64,000 nucleotides of DNA from GCA-016699445 sp964555055. GTDB taxonomy: Bacteria; UBA10199; JACPAL01; GCA-016699445. Both the position numbers and the translations under genes were made by a program. Under the pieces are notes generated by a model. The model ran no database searches, was not told where the DNA came from, and saw nothing but the letters and a program-made list of their open reading frames with translations. Positions within the stretch are counted from its first letter, which is position 1. Every line of letters begins with the position of its first letter. Shown here piece by piece: positions 34,269-42,178 of the stretch. The stretch spans positions 67,353 through 131,352 of the forward strand of contig CAZKQW010000009.1 in NCBI GenBank assembly GCA_964555055.1. The letters are read 5' to 3'.

Positions 34269-34998
34269 AAAACCCTTCATCGTCGCGTTTCTCATCCTGT
34301 CGGTGGGATGCGCGAACCGCTATCCTGGTTTGGATAAGTCGTCACGTGCCATGGAGAAAGGCTCTCCTAGCCAAAAGTCGTATTTCGCCGTGGATAAAGC
34401 CACCGAAGTCTATGAAGAAGAGATGGAGACATCGCCATCCGACGGATCCTTGTGGGTGAATACGTATTCTTCCCAACTTTATAACAACCTCTACCGGGCC
34501 TCGAAAGTGGGGGATACCGTGATGGTGGTGATCTCCGAAGAAGCGCAAGGCTCGGGCACGGGAAACACGAAGAGCGACCGGAAATACGACGATACGCGTT
34601 CGATCAGCGGATTAGGAGGCCTTTTCGAAAAGCTGGAACGGATCATCGGTGGACTGGGATCGACTTCCCTTACGGCGCAGACCGACAGTAAATTCCAAGG
34701 AAAAGCCTCCACGGATCGCAACGGAAAGCTTTTCGCCAAAATTTCCGCTCGGGTGACGAAGGTCTTGAGAAATGGCAACATGGCCATCCGCGGGGAACAA
34801 CACATTAAATTAAACAAAGAAGAGCAAATCATTATTCTTGAGGGTCTCATCCGTCCCTACGACATACTTCCGAACAACACCGTTTCGTCCAGTTCGATCG
34901 CGGACGCGCGGATCACGTATTCGGGATTCGGGGTCGTGGCAGATCGGCAAAGTCCTGGTTGGTTGGTGCGGGTTTTAGATAAGATTTGGCCGTTATGA
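34246..34998 (+). CDS. flgH: FlgH, L-ring lipoprotein
   Basis: FlgH forms the outer-membrane L-ring. The 250-residue protein begins at GTG inside flgA, carries a lipoprotein signal peptide (FIVAFLILSVGC, lipid-bearing Cys 22) and the FlgH domain: SLWVNTYSSQLYNNLYRASKVGDTV-type opening, ISEEAQGSGTGNTKSDR, RGEQHIKLNKEEQIIILEGL and IADARITYSGFGVVADRQSP, then the typical end. Presence of this gene shows that the cell has an outer membrane. Its TGA overlaps the flgI ATG (ATGA). Confidence 0.96.
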   Translation: MRFKLSFEKPFIVAFLILSVGCANRYPGLDKSSRAMEKGSPSQKSYFAVDKATEVYEEEMETSPSDGSLWVNTYSSQLYNNLYRASKVGDTVMVVISEEAQGSGTGNTKSDRKYDDTRSISGLGGLFEKLERIIGGLGSTSLTAQTDSKFQGKASTDRNGKLFAKISARVTKVLRNGNMAIRGEQHIKLNKEEQIIILEGLIRPYDILPNNTVSSSSIADARITYSGFGVVADRQSPGWLVRVLDKIWPL

Positions 34999-36125
34999 TT
35001 TTTATGAAAAGACCGATCACCTACATTTTTGGGTTTATCGCGCTCACTGCCTCCGTGGGCGTCGAAGCGTCGCGGCTCAAGGATATTTCTAATTTCAGGG
35101 GAGTGCGCTCCAATCAATTGATCGGATACGGATTGGTCGTTGGCCTCGACGGCACGGGAGACAGCTCCAGCTCCGACGTGGTGAAGAGGTCATTAGGCGA
35201 AGCCTTGGCCAAGATGGGCGTCGGAGCCGATTCTGAAAAATTTCAAATTAAGAACGTCGCTTCCGTCATGGTGACGTCGACCTTGCCTCCTTTTTCGAAA
35301 ACCGGGTCGAAAGTCGACGTGCTGGTCTCTTCCATCGGTGACGCCAAGAGCCTTCAGGGAGGGACTCTTTTAATGACCGCTTTGAGGGCGGCTAATCAGG
35401 AAGTTTACGCTGTTGCTCAAGGTCCCGTCTCGATCGGAGGTTACCAAGCGGAAGCGCCGGTCGGAGGTTCGCAGGTCAAGACGAACCATCAAACCGTCGC
35501 TAAGATTGCCAATGGCGCGATCGTCGAGAAAGAAGTCGATTTCGGTTTAGATGGTAGTCAAGACCTCTATCTCTCGCTCAACGAACCGGACTTCACGACG
35601 GCGGTCCGTATCGCCGAAAAAGTGAACGAGGCGATCGGTAAGCCCAACGGAGTCAAGTATGCGGAGGCCCCGGATTCGGGCGTCGTGCATATCCACGTGC
35701 CGGAATCCTATCAGGGAAAAGTCGTGAATCTCATTGCGCGTTTGGAGAGTTTGGAGATCACTCCTGATACGGCCGCTAAAGTCGTGTTGAACGAAAGGAC
35801 GGGCACCGTAGTCATGGGAGAGAACGTGCGCGTATCGACGGTCGCCGTCTCGCACGGCAGTTTGAACATTCGCATCGACCAGACCTACCAGGTATCCCAG
35901 CCTAACGCCTTGGCGAAAGGTGAGACCACAGTCGTGCCACAGACGGATTTCGAAGTGATCGAAGATGGACGTGAGCGAAAACTCGTGCTCGTGCCCGAAG
36001 GCGTCAGCATCGGCGAGATTGTCAGGGCTTTGAACGCCATCGGAGTGACCTCTCGCGATCTGATTAGCGTTCTCCAAGCTATCAAGGCGGCCGGCGCACT
36101 TCAAGGGGAGCTCATCCTCATATGA
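34995..36125 (+). CDS. flgI: FlgI, P-ring protein
   Basis: FlgI builds the periplasmic P-ring. The 376 residues contain a signal peptide (1-25, ITYIFGFIALTASVGVEA), DISNFRGVRSNQLIGYGLVV, GLDGTGDSS, the TLPPFSKTGSKVDVLVSSIG block and the C-terminal LNAIGVTSRDLISVLQAIKA with AGALQGELILI. I chose ATG 34995, which overlaps the flgH stop; ATG 35004 is an alternative, while an upstream TTG is unlikely. Length agrees with the family. Confidence 0.96.
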   Translation: MIFMKRPITYIFGFIALTASVGVEASRLKDISNFRGVRSNQLIGYGLVVGLDGTGDSSSSDVVKRSLGEALAKMGVGADSEKFQIKNVASVMVTSTLPPFSKTGSKVDVLVSSIGDAKSLQGGTLLMTALRAANQEVYAVAQGPVSIGGYQAEAPVGGSQVKTNHQTVAKIANGAIVEKEVDFGLDGSQDLYLSLNEPDFTTAVRIAEKVNEAIGKPNGVKYAEAPDSGVVHIHVPESYQGKVVNLIARLESLEITPDTAAKVVLNERTGTVVMGENVRVSTVAVSHGSLNIRIDQTYQVSQPNALAKGETTVVPQTDFEVIEDGRERKLVLVPEGVSIGEIVRALNAIGVTSRDLISVLQAIKAAGALQGELILI

Positions 36126-36556
36126 AACCGCCTTTGATTTCACAACTATCCAGTCTGCCGAAGGAGAATCATGAGATCTCCGCGGAAACGAAGGTGAAAA
36201 TGTGGGAGTCCGCCAAGAAATTCGAGGGATATTTCGTGGGATTCATTTTTGAGCAGGCGTATCAGTCCATACCGAAGTCGGATTTTTTAGGTGGAAGCCA
36301 GCAAGAGATGTATACGGGAATGTTCATCCAACAGTTATCCGATCAAATGACCCATTCTCCTAGGGGAATAGGCTTGGCCAGCCAAATTTATCGAGATCTG
36401 GAAAAGCATGCTTTAAGTTCGGCGGCAAAACATCCGTTACAATCATCGTCAGGGACGGATGCGAGGTCCATAAACTCGAAGCTAGATGCGGTCTCCGGTA
36501 CCGATCTTGCACAAATAGGCTTGAAGGCTCTACAAGGCAGGGGAAGTGGGCAATAA
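36122..36556 (+). CDS. flgJ: FlgJ, rod cap (single-domain, no muramidase)
   Basis: FlgJ promotes rod assembly. The 144-residue protein contains only the rod-binding domain (about 22-100; KKFEGYFVGFIFEQAYQSIP, GGSQQEMYTGMFIQQLSDQM, GIGLASQIYRDLE), without the C-terminal peptidoglycan hydrolase present in enteric FlgJ. The start overlaps the flgI stop. The lytic transglycosylase encoded divergently upstream of flgF is a likely partner that replaces the missing enzyme. Confidence 0.9.
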   Translation: MKPPLISQLSSLPKENHEISAETKVKMWESAKKFEGYFVGFIFEQAYQSIPKSDFLGGSQQEMYTGMFIQQLSDQMTHSPRGIGLASQIYRDLEKHALSSAAKHPLQSSSGTDARSINSKLDAVSGTDLAQIGLKALQGRGSGQ

Positions 36557-36561
36557 TTGCC

Positions 36562-36589
36562 TCAAGTTTAAAAGGCGTCCTTCCGTCCA
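36562..36589 (+). promoter_or_regulatory. Weak sigma-28-like promoter of flgM
   Basis: TCAAGTTT at 36562-36569 matches seven of eight bases of the FliA -35 element. After 12 bases TCCGTCCA keeps only the CCG core of the -10 element. The predicted start near 36596 would give flgM a leader of about 34 bases. flgM is normally partly under sigma-28, which is why I report it. Confidence 0.3.
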
Positions 36590-36629
36590 GTATAAGAGGG
36601 AGACACCGTGACCCAAGAAGGGAGGTTCT

Positions 36630-36944
36630 GTGAAGATCAGTGAATTAGATTTACCGAAAACTCAGGGAGTGCAGACTAAGAGGACGGGTAAATCCACAAG
36701 TGCCCCTAAGACGGGCAGCGCGTCATCCGCGTCATCCTCTTCTTCCGGACAAGTCACGGATAGTGTTAGTGTCTCCGAAGCCGGGAAACAAATGAGGGTT
36801 TTCAAAGCCGGTTACGAGGCGATCCCGGATGAAATCAGGACAGAACGGTTGGCCGCCCTTAAAGACGAAGTTGATTCCGGGAACTACCACCCGCCAGCGG
36901 AAAAAATCGCGAGCGCGATTTTGGATTTCGTTCAACACCGCTGA
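36630..36944 (+). CDS. flgM: FlgM, anti-sigma-28 factor (GTG start)
   Basis: FlgM holds the flagellar sigma factor FliA inactive until it is exported through the finished hook. The 104-residue protein is Ser/Lys-rich and disordered in the first half, then has the FlgM domain with VTDSVSVSEAGKQMR and RTERLAALKDEVDSGNYHPP, ending AEKIASAILDFVQHR. GTG 36630 is preceded by GGGAGG. It heads flgM-flgN-flgK-flgL, the usual late-gene order. Confidence 0.92.
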   Translation: MKISELDLPKTQGVQTKRTGKSTSAPKTGSASSASSSSSGQVTDSVSVSEAGKQMRVFKAGYEAIPDEIRTERLAALKDEVDSGNYHPPAEKIASAILDFVQHR

Positions 36945-36970
36945 TGGGTTTCCCGAAAGGGGAGCGGCCG

Positions 36971-37486
36971 ATGTTACTGCAAGACCTAAAAAGCGCGTTA
37001 TGTGCTTTGACGAGCGACCTGCAAGGCCTCATCTCGTGCCTGCAAGACGAGAAAGAAGCCGTGATTCGGTACGACGTCAAAAAGCTCAAAGAGACCTATC
37101 AATCGAAATACAAGCAGCTTCAAAAAATAGACCGGACGGAGAAATACCGCAAAGAAATCACGGATCGCATCACGTGCGAGCTCGGTCTGGCCCTCCAGAC
37201 GACGGTCGAAGATCTTTTATCCTGCGCCTATCCTGGGCAGTACGAAGATTTGAAGGATGAAATACGGGATCAGATGTCGTGCGTCCGCTCTTTGTCGCAA
37301 GCGGCTCAAGAATTCAACGAACTCCAAAGGCAGTTCCTCATGTATTCGCTCCAGGATGTCCAATCCTCGCTTTATCTGCTTCAAGCTTTACAAGGTAAGG
37401 AAAAGTTCCAGGGTTATAACCAACAAGGGGAAATAGAGGGGGCTTCGGTAGCCGATCATCCGACAGCCGTCGATAGCAATATCTAA
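36971..37486 (+). CDS. flgN: FlgN, chaperone for FlgK and FlgL
   Basis: FlgN is the export chaperone of the hook-filament junction proteins. The 171-residue protein is helical (MLLQDLKSALCALTSDLQGL; LKETYQSKYKQLQKIDRTEK) and has the FlgN-typical C-terminal helix with LQRQFLMYSLQDVQSSLYLL. ATG 36971 has GGGGAG 6 bases before it; ATG 36944 immediately at the flgM stop has none. FlgN is poorly conserved, and position between flgM and flgK is part of the evidence. Confidence 0.87.
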   Translation: MLLQDLKSALCALTSDLQGLISCLQDEKEAVIRYDVKKLKETYQSKYKQLQKIDRTEKYRKEITDRITCELGLALQTTVEDLLSCAYPGQYEDLKDEIRDQMSCVRSLSQAAQEFNELQRQFLMYSLQDVQSSLYLLQALQGKEKFQGYNQQGEIEGASVADHPTAVDSNI

Positions 37487-37542
37487 GCTTTTTTGAAGCG
37501 ATCGAAGTGCCGGCCAGAGACTGGGGAGTCTTTGGCGGGAAT

Positions 37543-37650
37543 CATCGGCTCTCAACGGCCGATGGGGATTCAGGGAAGGTGTGGCGACCGAATCCGAATG
37601 GATCAGGAATCGGTCGGAGCCGCGAAGCGGAAACCAGATCTTCCCTGAAT
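37543..37650 (+). promoter_or_regulatory. Structured leader upstream of flgK (two hairpins)
   Basis: The 179-base flgN-flgK gap holds a short hairpin (CATCGGC, 8-base loop, GCCGATG; 37543-37564) and then a long stem: outer arms ATTCAGGGAAG (37568-37578) and CTTCCCTGAAT (37640-37650) pair perfectly, and inside them GACCGAATCC (37586-37595) pairs with GGAATCGGTC (37606-37615). It ends 15 bases before the flgK ATG and has no T-run. A post-transcriptional control element or a late transcript leader is possible. Confidence 0.5.
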
Positions 37651-37665
37651 AGAAATGGGTTCATT

Positions 37666-39444
37666 ATGGGAAATTTTACCGTCTTCGCGACGGCCATTAC
37701 GGCTTTGCGTTCGAATACGACGGCTCTCAGCGTCGTCTCCAACAATATCGCGAACATCAACACGCCGGGATACTCGAGACAAACCGTCTCTTTGACCGCG
37801 AACCAAACCCAGACCTTCGGCGGTGAACAGATCGGTCGTGGCGTCAACGTCACCGACATCGCGCGCTCCTACAGCAATTTCGCGGACCTCAGGGTCCGCA
37901 GTGCCGTTCAATCCCAAGGCTTCCAAAACGCCGTCTTCCGGAACGTGCGCCAAATCGAATCCGTCTTTAACGAATTAGACTCGGGCGGTCTCGCCGAGGC
38001 GATGACGCATTTCTTCGATGGTTTCGATGAAATCGCCAATGACCCTCAATCCATCAACGCGCGCCAAAATGTTTTGAACCAAGCCCGCACGATGGTAAAC
38101 TCCTTCCACTCCCTCTCTCAACATTTGGTGGATGACCGGGAGTTGATCGATGGTGACGTCCAGGATATCGTGACGAAGATCAACACGCTCTCCTCCGAAA
38201 TCCATGATTTAACGATCCGCATCAACGCGGCCCTGGGAGAACCGAATTCCCTCAAGGACCAACGCATCCAAAAGGTCAAAGAGCTCGCCCAATATATCGA
38301 CGTCAATTGCGTCGAAACCTCCGACAACGACTTCCAGGTTTACGTGGCGCAGGGAATCCTCCTCGTAAGTGGCATCCAACAATCCACTCTTTCGACTCAA
38401 GTTGATGATACTAATTCCGGATTGAGAAATGTCCTCCTATCCGTGGGTGCGGGTACGGGGACCGACATCACATCGAGGATCAACGGGGGCGAACTCCAAG
38501 GTCTCATCAACGTGCGCGACGACATCATTCCCGAGTATCAGGAACGGTTGGATCATTTGGCCTATAAACTAGCGACGGAGGTCAATAAACTGCATGCTGT
38601 AGGTTACGACCTGGACGGGGATACGAGTAACGACTTCTTCACAGATCTTTCGGTCTCCGCGACGGGGACAGACTTGGCGACAGAGCTGAGACGAACGGAC
38701 GGAACGACCTTAGGCATCGAAGCCGGGGATACCATCTCCATCGGAGGGAATGTCGGGGCTACGGCTTTAGCGGCGACGATATCCGTTACGTCTTCCACGA
38801 CTCTGGCGGATATCGCCTCTTCCCTGCAAGTCGCCCTTAGGGCCGCGGGAAATAATACGGAAACGGTGACTGTCCTCAGCGACGGGTCTTTGCGCGTGAC
38901 GTCTGGAGCTGCCGCTATCACAAGCCTGGCTTTAAGTATTTCGGGGAATACGACCTTCAACACGGCTTATACTTTTTCCACGCCGATCGCGGGAGGGGGA
39001 GGGACCGGTGATTCCGCGGATGTCAGCGTCGAAGGAGACGAGTCGGCCGCCAGCATCGCCTTGAGTTCGGATGTCGACGGTAGTCCCCGTAATATCGCGG
39101 CCGCCTCGACGAGCGGCACCGTTCCGGGAGGTAACGCCAATGCCTTGCTATTGGCGGCGCTAAAAGCCGGTAACGTGACGTTTCGGACCGGCAGCGACAC
39201 GCTTCAGAAATACTATGGGAATCTTCTCGCTCAGATCGGAGCCGATTCCGCGGGATATCAGAGCCAATCGGACTTCGCGGATTCCGTCGTGAGGCAAGCC
39301 GAAGTCGAGAGAGAACGGATTTCCGGCGTGGCCATCGAGGAAGAACAATTGGATTTGGTGAAGTATCAAGCGGCTTTCCAGGCCGCATCGCGCTTGGTGG
39401 GCGTGGCGGCGGACTTGCTGCAAAGCTTGATACAAATTTTCTAA
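37666..39444 (+). CDS. flgK: FlgK, hook-filament junction protein 1
   Basis: FlgK is the first hook-associated protein joining hook and filament. From ATG 37666 it has 592 residues. The N-terminal motif (VFATAITALRSNTTALSVVS, then NNIANINTPGYSRQTVSLTA), the long helical D1 domain, and the C-terminal motif (VAIEEEQLDLVKYQAAFQAA, SRLVGVAADLLQSLIQIF) are clear. Residues about 340-450 hold an inserted beta-rich module that is very similar to one in FlgL. The ORF could be read from GTG 37507, but the extra 53 residues have no FlgK similarity and overlap the structured leader. Confidence 0.95.
   Translation: MGNFTVFATAITALRSNTTALSVVSNNIANINTPGYSRQTVSLTANQTQTFGGEQIGRGVNVTDIARSYSNFADLRVRSAVQSQGFQNAVFRNVRQIESVFNELDSGGLAEAMTHFFDGFDEIANDPQSINARQNVLNQARTMVNSFHSLSQHLVDDRELIDGDVQDIVTKINTLSSEIHDLTIRINAALGEPNSLKDQRIQKVKELAQYIDVNCVETSDNDFQVYVAQGILLVSGIQQSTLSTQVDDTNSGLRNVLLSVGAGTGTDITSRINGGELQGLINVRDDIIPEYQERLDHLAYKLATEVNKLHAVGYDLDGDTSNDFFTDLSVSATGTDLATELRRTDGTTLGIEAGDTISIGGNVGATALAATISVTSSTTLADIASSLQVALRAAGNNTETVTVLSDGSLRVTSGAAAITSLALSISGNTTFNTAYTFSTPIAGGGGTGDSADVSVEGDESAASIALSSDVDGSPRNIAAASTSGTVPGGNANALLLAALKAGNVTFRTGSDTLQKYYGNLLAQIGADSAGYQSQSDFADSVVRQAEVERERISGVAIEEEQLDLVKYQAAFQAASRLVGVAADLLQSLIQIF
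38683..39010 (+). repeat. Shared domain copy 1 (in flgK)
   Basis: Codons for GIEAGDTISIGGNVGATALA through TFSTPIAGGGGTG, about 105 residues. They align without gaps or with very few to residues of FlgL (copy 2 at 40048-40377). Shared blocks include TLADIASSLQVALRAAG versus TLSSIASSLQTALRAAG and SISGNTTFNTA versus SVSGNTTFNTA. The pattern resembles Flagellin_IN-type modules. Confidence 0.75.
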
Positions 39445-39459
39445 CCAGGGAGGGGCGAT

Positions 39460-40746
39460 ATGCCCGTCGAGAGAATCACTTTCAGCGCCCAGCAGTCTTT
39501 AATTCGGGATTACCTCCTCAAAGCCCAAAGGGACTATAATAAGATTTCGGTCTCCGCGACGACCGGTAAGAAGGTCAACATCCTTTCGGATGACCCGGCC
39601 AACCTCAGCCGTATTCTCTCCTTAAGGTCTCAAGTCAGCGCCCAGGACCAATATGGGTTTAATTTAACGCACTCTCGCAGCGTTCTAGAGTATACGGACT
39701 CGCGGTTGGGTCAGATGGCGGATGTATTAGGGCGCATTCGAAATATCGCCTTAGAGGGAAATAACTCCACATCCTCATCGACGGCCTTATCCGAATTGGT
39801 AGACGAGATCAGTAATCTAAAAACCGAATTCGTCGGCTACGCCAACTCCCAATTCGAGAATAAATACATATTTTCGGGAACGGCGACGAATACCCAACCT
39901 TTTACGGGATCCACCGTCTCTTTCGCAGGGAACACGACGGCTATCTACGCTCAACTGACGCAAACCCTCCAAATGCAGATGAACCTCGACGGTAACGCGC
40001 TTTTGATGGGGAATAAGGCGACGGCGACGGGAACCACCACGGCTTTGAATCTTCGGGATAGCGGTGACGTCAGCTTAGGTCTGGCTGCGGGGGATACGAT
40101 CACGATCGGGGGAACGGTCGGTGCCACGGCTTTGAATACGACGATTACCGTCAGCTCCTCCACGACATTATCGAGCATCGCGTCGTCTCTTCAAACGGCT
40201 CTGAGAGCGGCTGGAGACAATACCGAGACGGTCTCGGTCACCGGCAGTGGCACCCTGCAGGTGACGTCAGGTGCCGGCGCCATCACCGGGCTGACGTTGA
40301 GCGTCTCCGGAAATACGACGTTCAACACCGCCATGACGTTTGCGACGCCCATCGCAGGCGGGGGGGCAACCGGAGCTTCGGCGGCTCTTTTAAGCGGGAC
40401 CGGAGAAGATATCTTTAACGTCATCGACAGCCTTTCCACAGCATTATCCGACCGGGATGCGACGGATTTCGCCACGCACCTCCAAAGATTGGACAACGCG
40501 CTGATCCAGATCAACGAAGCCCGGGCGACGGTCGGTGGCCGGTTGCAGCAAGTGGATTCGACGGAAAACTTCCTTTCCTCCGAACGCGTCCGCATTTTGG
40601 ACCAACTCTCCCTCATCGAAGACGCCGACGCCACGGATGTCTACACGAAGCTCGCCAATAAAGAGACGGTTTTACGCCTCGTCTTCCAAAGCGCTTCGAA
40701 AGTCCTCTCCACACTGTCCAGTTTAAGCTTGAACCTGAATGGATAA
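39460..40746 (+). CDS. flgL: FlgL, hook-filament junction protein 3
   Basis: FlgL is the last junction protein before the filament. The 428-residue protein has the flagellin-like N-terminal helix (RITFSAQQSLIRDYLLKAQR, then GKKVNILSDDPANLSRILSL), an ASSL..EFVGYANSQFENKYIFSG-type D1 and the C-terminal helix (RILDQLSLIEDADATDVYTK, ASKVLSTLSSLSLNLNG). Residues about 197-306 are the inserted module shared with FlgK. It follows flgK after 15 bases and overlaps the acetyltransferase gene by 8 bases. An ideal GGGAGGGG precedes its ATG. Confidence 0.94.
   Translation: MPVERITFSAQQSLIRDYLLKAQRDYNKISVSATTGKKVNILSDDPANLSRILSLRSQVSAQDQYGFNLTHSRSVLEYTDSRLGQMADVLGRIRNIALEGNNSTSSSTALSELVDEISNLKTEFVGYANSQFENKYIFSGTATNTQPFTGSTVSFAGNTTAIYAQLTQTLQMQMNLDGNALLMGNKATATGTTTALNLRDSGDVSLGLAAGDTITIGGTVGATALNTTITVSSSTTLSSIASSLQTALRAAGDNTETVSVTGSGTLQVTSGAGAITGLTLSVSGNTTFNTAMTFATPIAGGGATGASAALLSGTGEDIFNVIDSLSTALSDRDATDFATHLQRLDNALIQINEARATVGGRLQQVDSTENFLSSERVRILDQLSLIEDADATDVYTKLANKETVLRLVFQSASKVLSTLSSLSLNLNG
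40048..40377 (+). repeat. Shared domain copy 2 (in flgL)
   Basis: Codons for GLAAGDTITIGGTVGATALN through TFATPIAGGGATG, about 105 residues, the partner of copy 1 in flgK. The sequences are alike also at DNA level (for example both contain GTCGG, then GC-ACGGCTTTG and ACGACGTTCAACACC-type stretches), which suggests a recent duplication or gene conversion between neighbours. Confidence 0.75.
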
Positions 40747-41248
40747 CCCGAAGATCCAGGTCATTTCCTTGAACAACGGCTTATGGGACCGATGGTGCGA
40801 TTGGTTTTTGGACGTCTATTTTTCCGCCGTCGAACAGGAAATTCAAAAAGGAGCATCCCACGCTTGGCGTCGCGTCGATCGAACCCGGCGAAGCGAACTG
40901 AAAGCCGCGTTTCAATGCTTATTATCGAGGCCTGATGAAGTCATCCTTCAATTCGCCTTCATGGAGGATGAACCGATCGGTTACTTTTTAGGCTTGGTCA
41001 AGGAATGCGTGGCGGAGATACCCGCGAAAGTGGGTTATATCAACGGACTGTACGTCGATCCTTCACGAAGACGACTCGGCGTGGCGAGCCGTCTCCTCGA
41101 GAGCGGCTTAAGATGGTTCCAAACTTTTGGAATTTTCCATTATGAGCTGTACGTGGCCCTCCGAAGCGACGACTCCCGCATTTTTTGGGAAAAGAAGGGG
41201 TTTTCTCCCAGCGAACAAGTCATGAACCTATCCTTAACTCCTTCCTAA
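40739..41248 (+). CDS. GNAT-family acetyltransferase
   Basis: GNAT enzymes transfer an acetyl group from acetyl-CoA to an amine. The 169-residue protein has the GNAT core: FMEDEPIGYFLGLVKECVAE, then VGYINGLYVDPSRRRLGVAS with an R-x-x-G-x-A-type acetyl-CoA loop, the LLESGLRWFQTFG helix and the IFWEKKGFSPSE segment. It overlaps flgL by 8 bases and is thus co-transcribed with the junction genes. A role in modification of a flagellar protein or sugar is possible, but the substrate cannot be read from the sequence. Confidence 0.8.
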   Translation: MDNPKIQVISLNNGLWDRWCDWFLDVYFSAVEQEIQKGASHAWRRVDRTRRSELKAAFQCLLSRPDEVILQFAFMEDEPIGYFLGLVKECVAEIPAKVGYINGLYVDPSRRRLGVASRLLESGLRWFQTFGIFHYELYVALRSDDSRIFWEKKGFSPSEQVMNLSLTPS

Positions 41249-41979
41249 AAAAGTAGCTGCGATACGGCGCTGGGTTGTATGTCCTTGTGGAGGCGCCTCA
41301 TTTCATTGGCCGTTTCCCCACGAAAAAGGCTTTCGATCATCTTGAGGACTTCGTCCTCGTCGGGAACATTGATGGGAACGGACTCCGATTTTTCGACGGT
41401 GTCCGACGAGTAGCGTTTGGCGATTTCCATAAGCACTCCTTGGTAATTTTGGCTTCTTTTGATGGTGTCCCGGATGAACTCCTGGACTTCCCGTGTGCCG
41501 ATGGTGTCGGCTCTCGCGAAATATTTCATGATGTCTATCCTTTCGTGGGATTCGGATTGGACGAGTTGGATTTTCTTTCGGTTGATATTCATGATCTCCT
41601 CTTCGGTTTTTCCCTCCTCGTCTTGGAGGCGATTCTTTAAATGGTGTTCGAAGAGCTGAAGGTTCACTTGAAGGCGGTCGTAACGGCTTTGGATGTCTTT
41701 AAGAAGGAGTGTTTGGGGAGTTTTCAACTCCGGAAGGGATTCTAAAGAAACCGTCGATGCGTGTTTTTCAAAGGTTTGAACGAGTTTTTTCAAGTCCTCT
41801 TGAAGCCCTTGGCTCAAATCGTAGATTTCCGCTTTTTTAATGAGAGCTAAGGAAGCGTCGATCTCGCGGCTCTGGAGGGCGATGGAGCGGTGCAGGTGGA
41901 TGTCATTGATATCGAGGCTTTCGACCCAATACCCATCCAAGTCCTGCGGCGGTATGATGTTGTTTCCATGCGGGTTCAT
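41245..41979 (-). CDS. Unknown coiled-coil protein, probable late flagellar gene
   Basis: I do not recognise this 244-residue protein. It is cytoplasmic, without signal peptide or membrane segment, and has long helices (IQSRYDRLQVNLQLFEHHLK, then LQDEEGKTEEEIMNINRKK) that look like coiled coil at about 90-155. It overlaps the convergent acetyltransferase stop by 4 bases. On the minus strand a sigma-28-like promoter (42054-42080) lies 75 bases upstream, so it would be expressed with late flagellar genes. A chaperone or motor-associated role is possible; nothing in the sequence decides. Confidence 0.62.
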   Translation of the reverse strand: MNPHGNNIIPPQDLDGYWVESLDINDIHLHRSIALQSREIDASLALIKKAEIYDLSQGLQEDLKKLVQTFEKHASTVSLESLPELKTPQTLLLKDIQSRYDRLQVNLQLFEHHLKNRLQDEEGKTEEEIMNINRKKIQLVQSESHERIDIMKYFARADTIGTREVQEFIRDTIKRSQNYQGVLMEIAKRYSSDTVEKSESVPINVPDEDEVLKMIESLFRGETANEMRRLHKDIQPSAVSQLLF

Positions 41980-42053
41980 AAATCACCTTAAAGCGGTCGG
42001 TTTGCTTCCTGTTTCTTCCGACCTGACTCCCTCGCTATTTATTACTACGGCCA

Positions 42054-42080
42054 AAATCGGCGGAACTTAAGTCGTCTTTG
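42054..42080 (-). promoter_or_regulatory. Sigma-28 promoter for the coiled-coil gene
   Basis: On the minus strand CAAAG (42076-42080), 14 bases, GCCGATTT (42054-42061). Against the FliA consensus TAAAG-N14-GCCGATAA this is 4 of 5 and 6 of 8 with exact spacing. Start would be near 42047, giving a leader of about 68 bases for the 41245-41979 gene. Confidence 0.5.
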
Positions 42081-42128
42081 GAAATAGTGTCTTCTCCCGC
42101 AGGTGTTCAAAAAAACGCATACATGTCT

Positions 42129-42156
42129 TTAAGCTACCCTCGGAAATAGCCGTTGA
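42129..42156 (+). promoter_or_regulatory. Possible sigma-28 promoter of motA-motB
   Basis: TTAAG (42129-42133), 15 bases, GCCGTTGA (42149-42156): 4 of 5 and 6 of 8 matches to the FliA elements, with one extra base in the spacer. A start near 42163 would lie just upstream of ATG 42179 and downstream of the alternative GTG 42158, which supports ATG 42179 as the motA start. Confidence 0.4.
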
Positions 42157-42178
42157 AGTGGATGAAACGGGAATCCCT

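Noticed and set aside
37507..37665. FlgK N-terminal extension from GTG 37507
   Set aside because: The 53 extra residues have no FlgK character and overlap the inverted repeats; FlgK proteins start with the rod/hook motif that follows ATG 37666.
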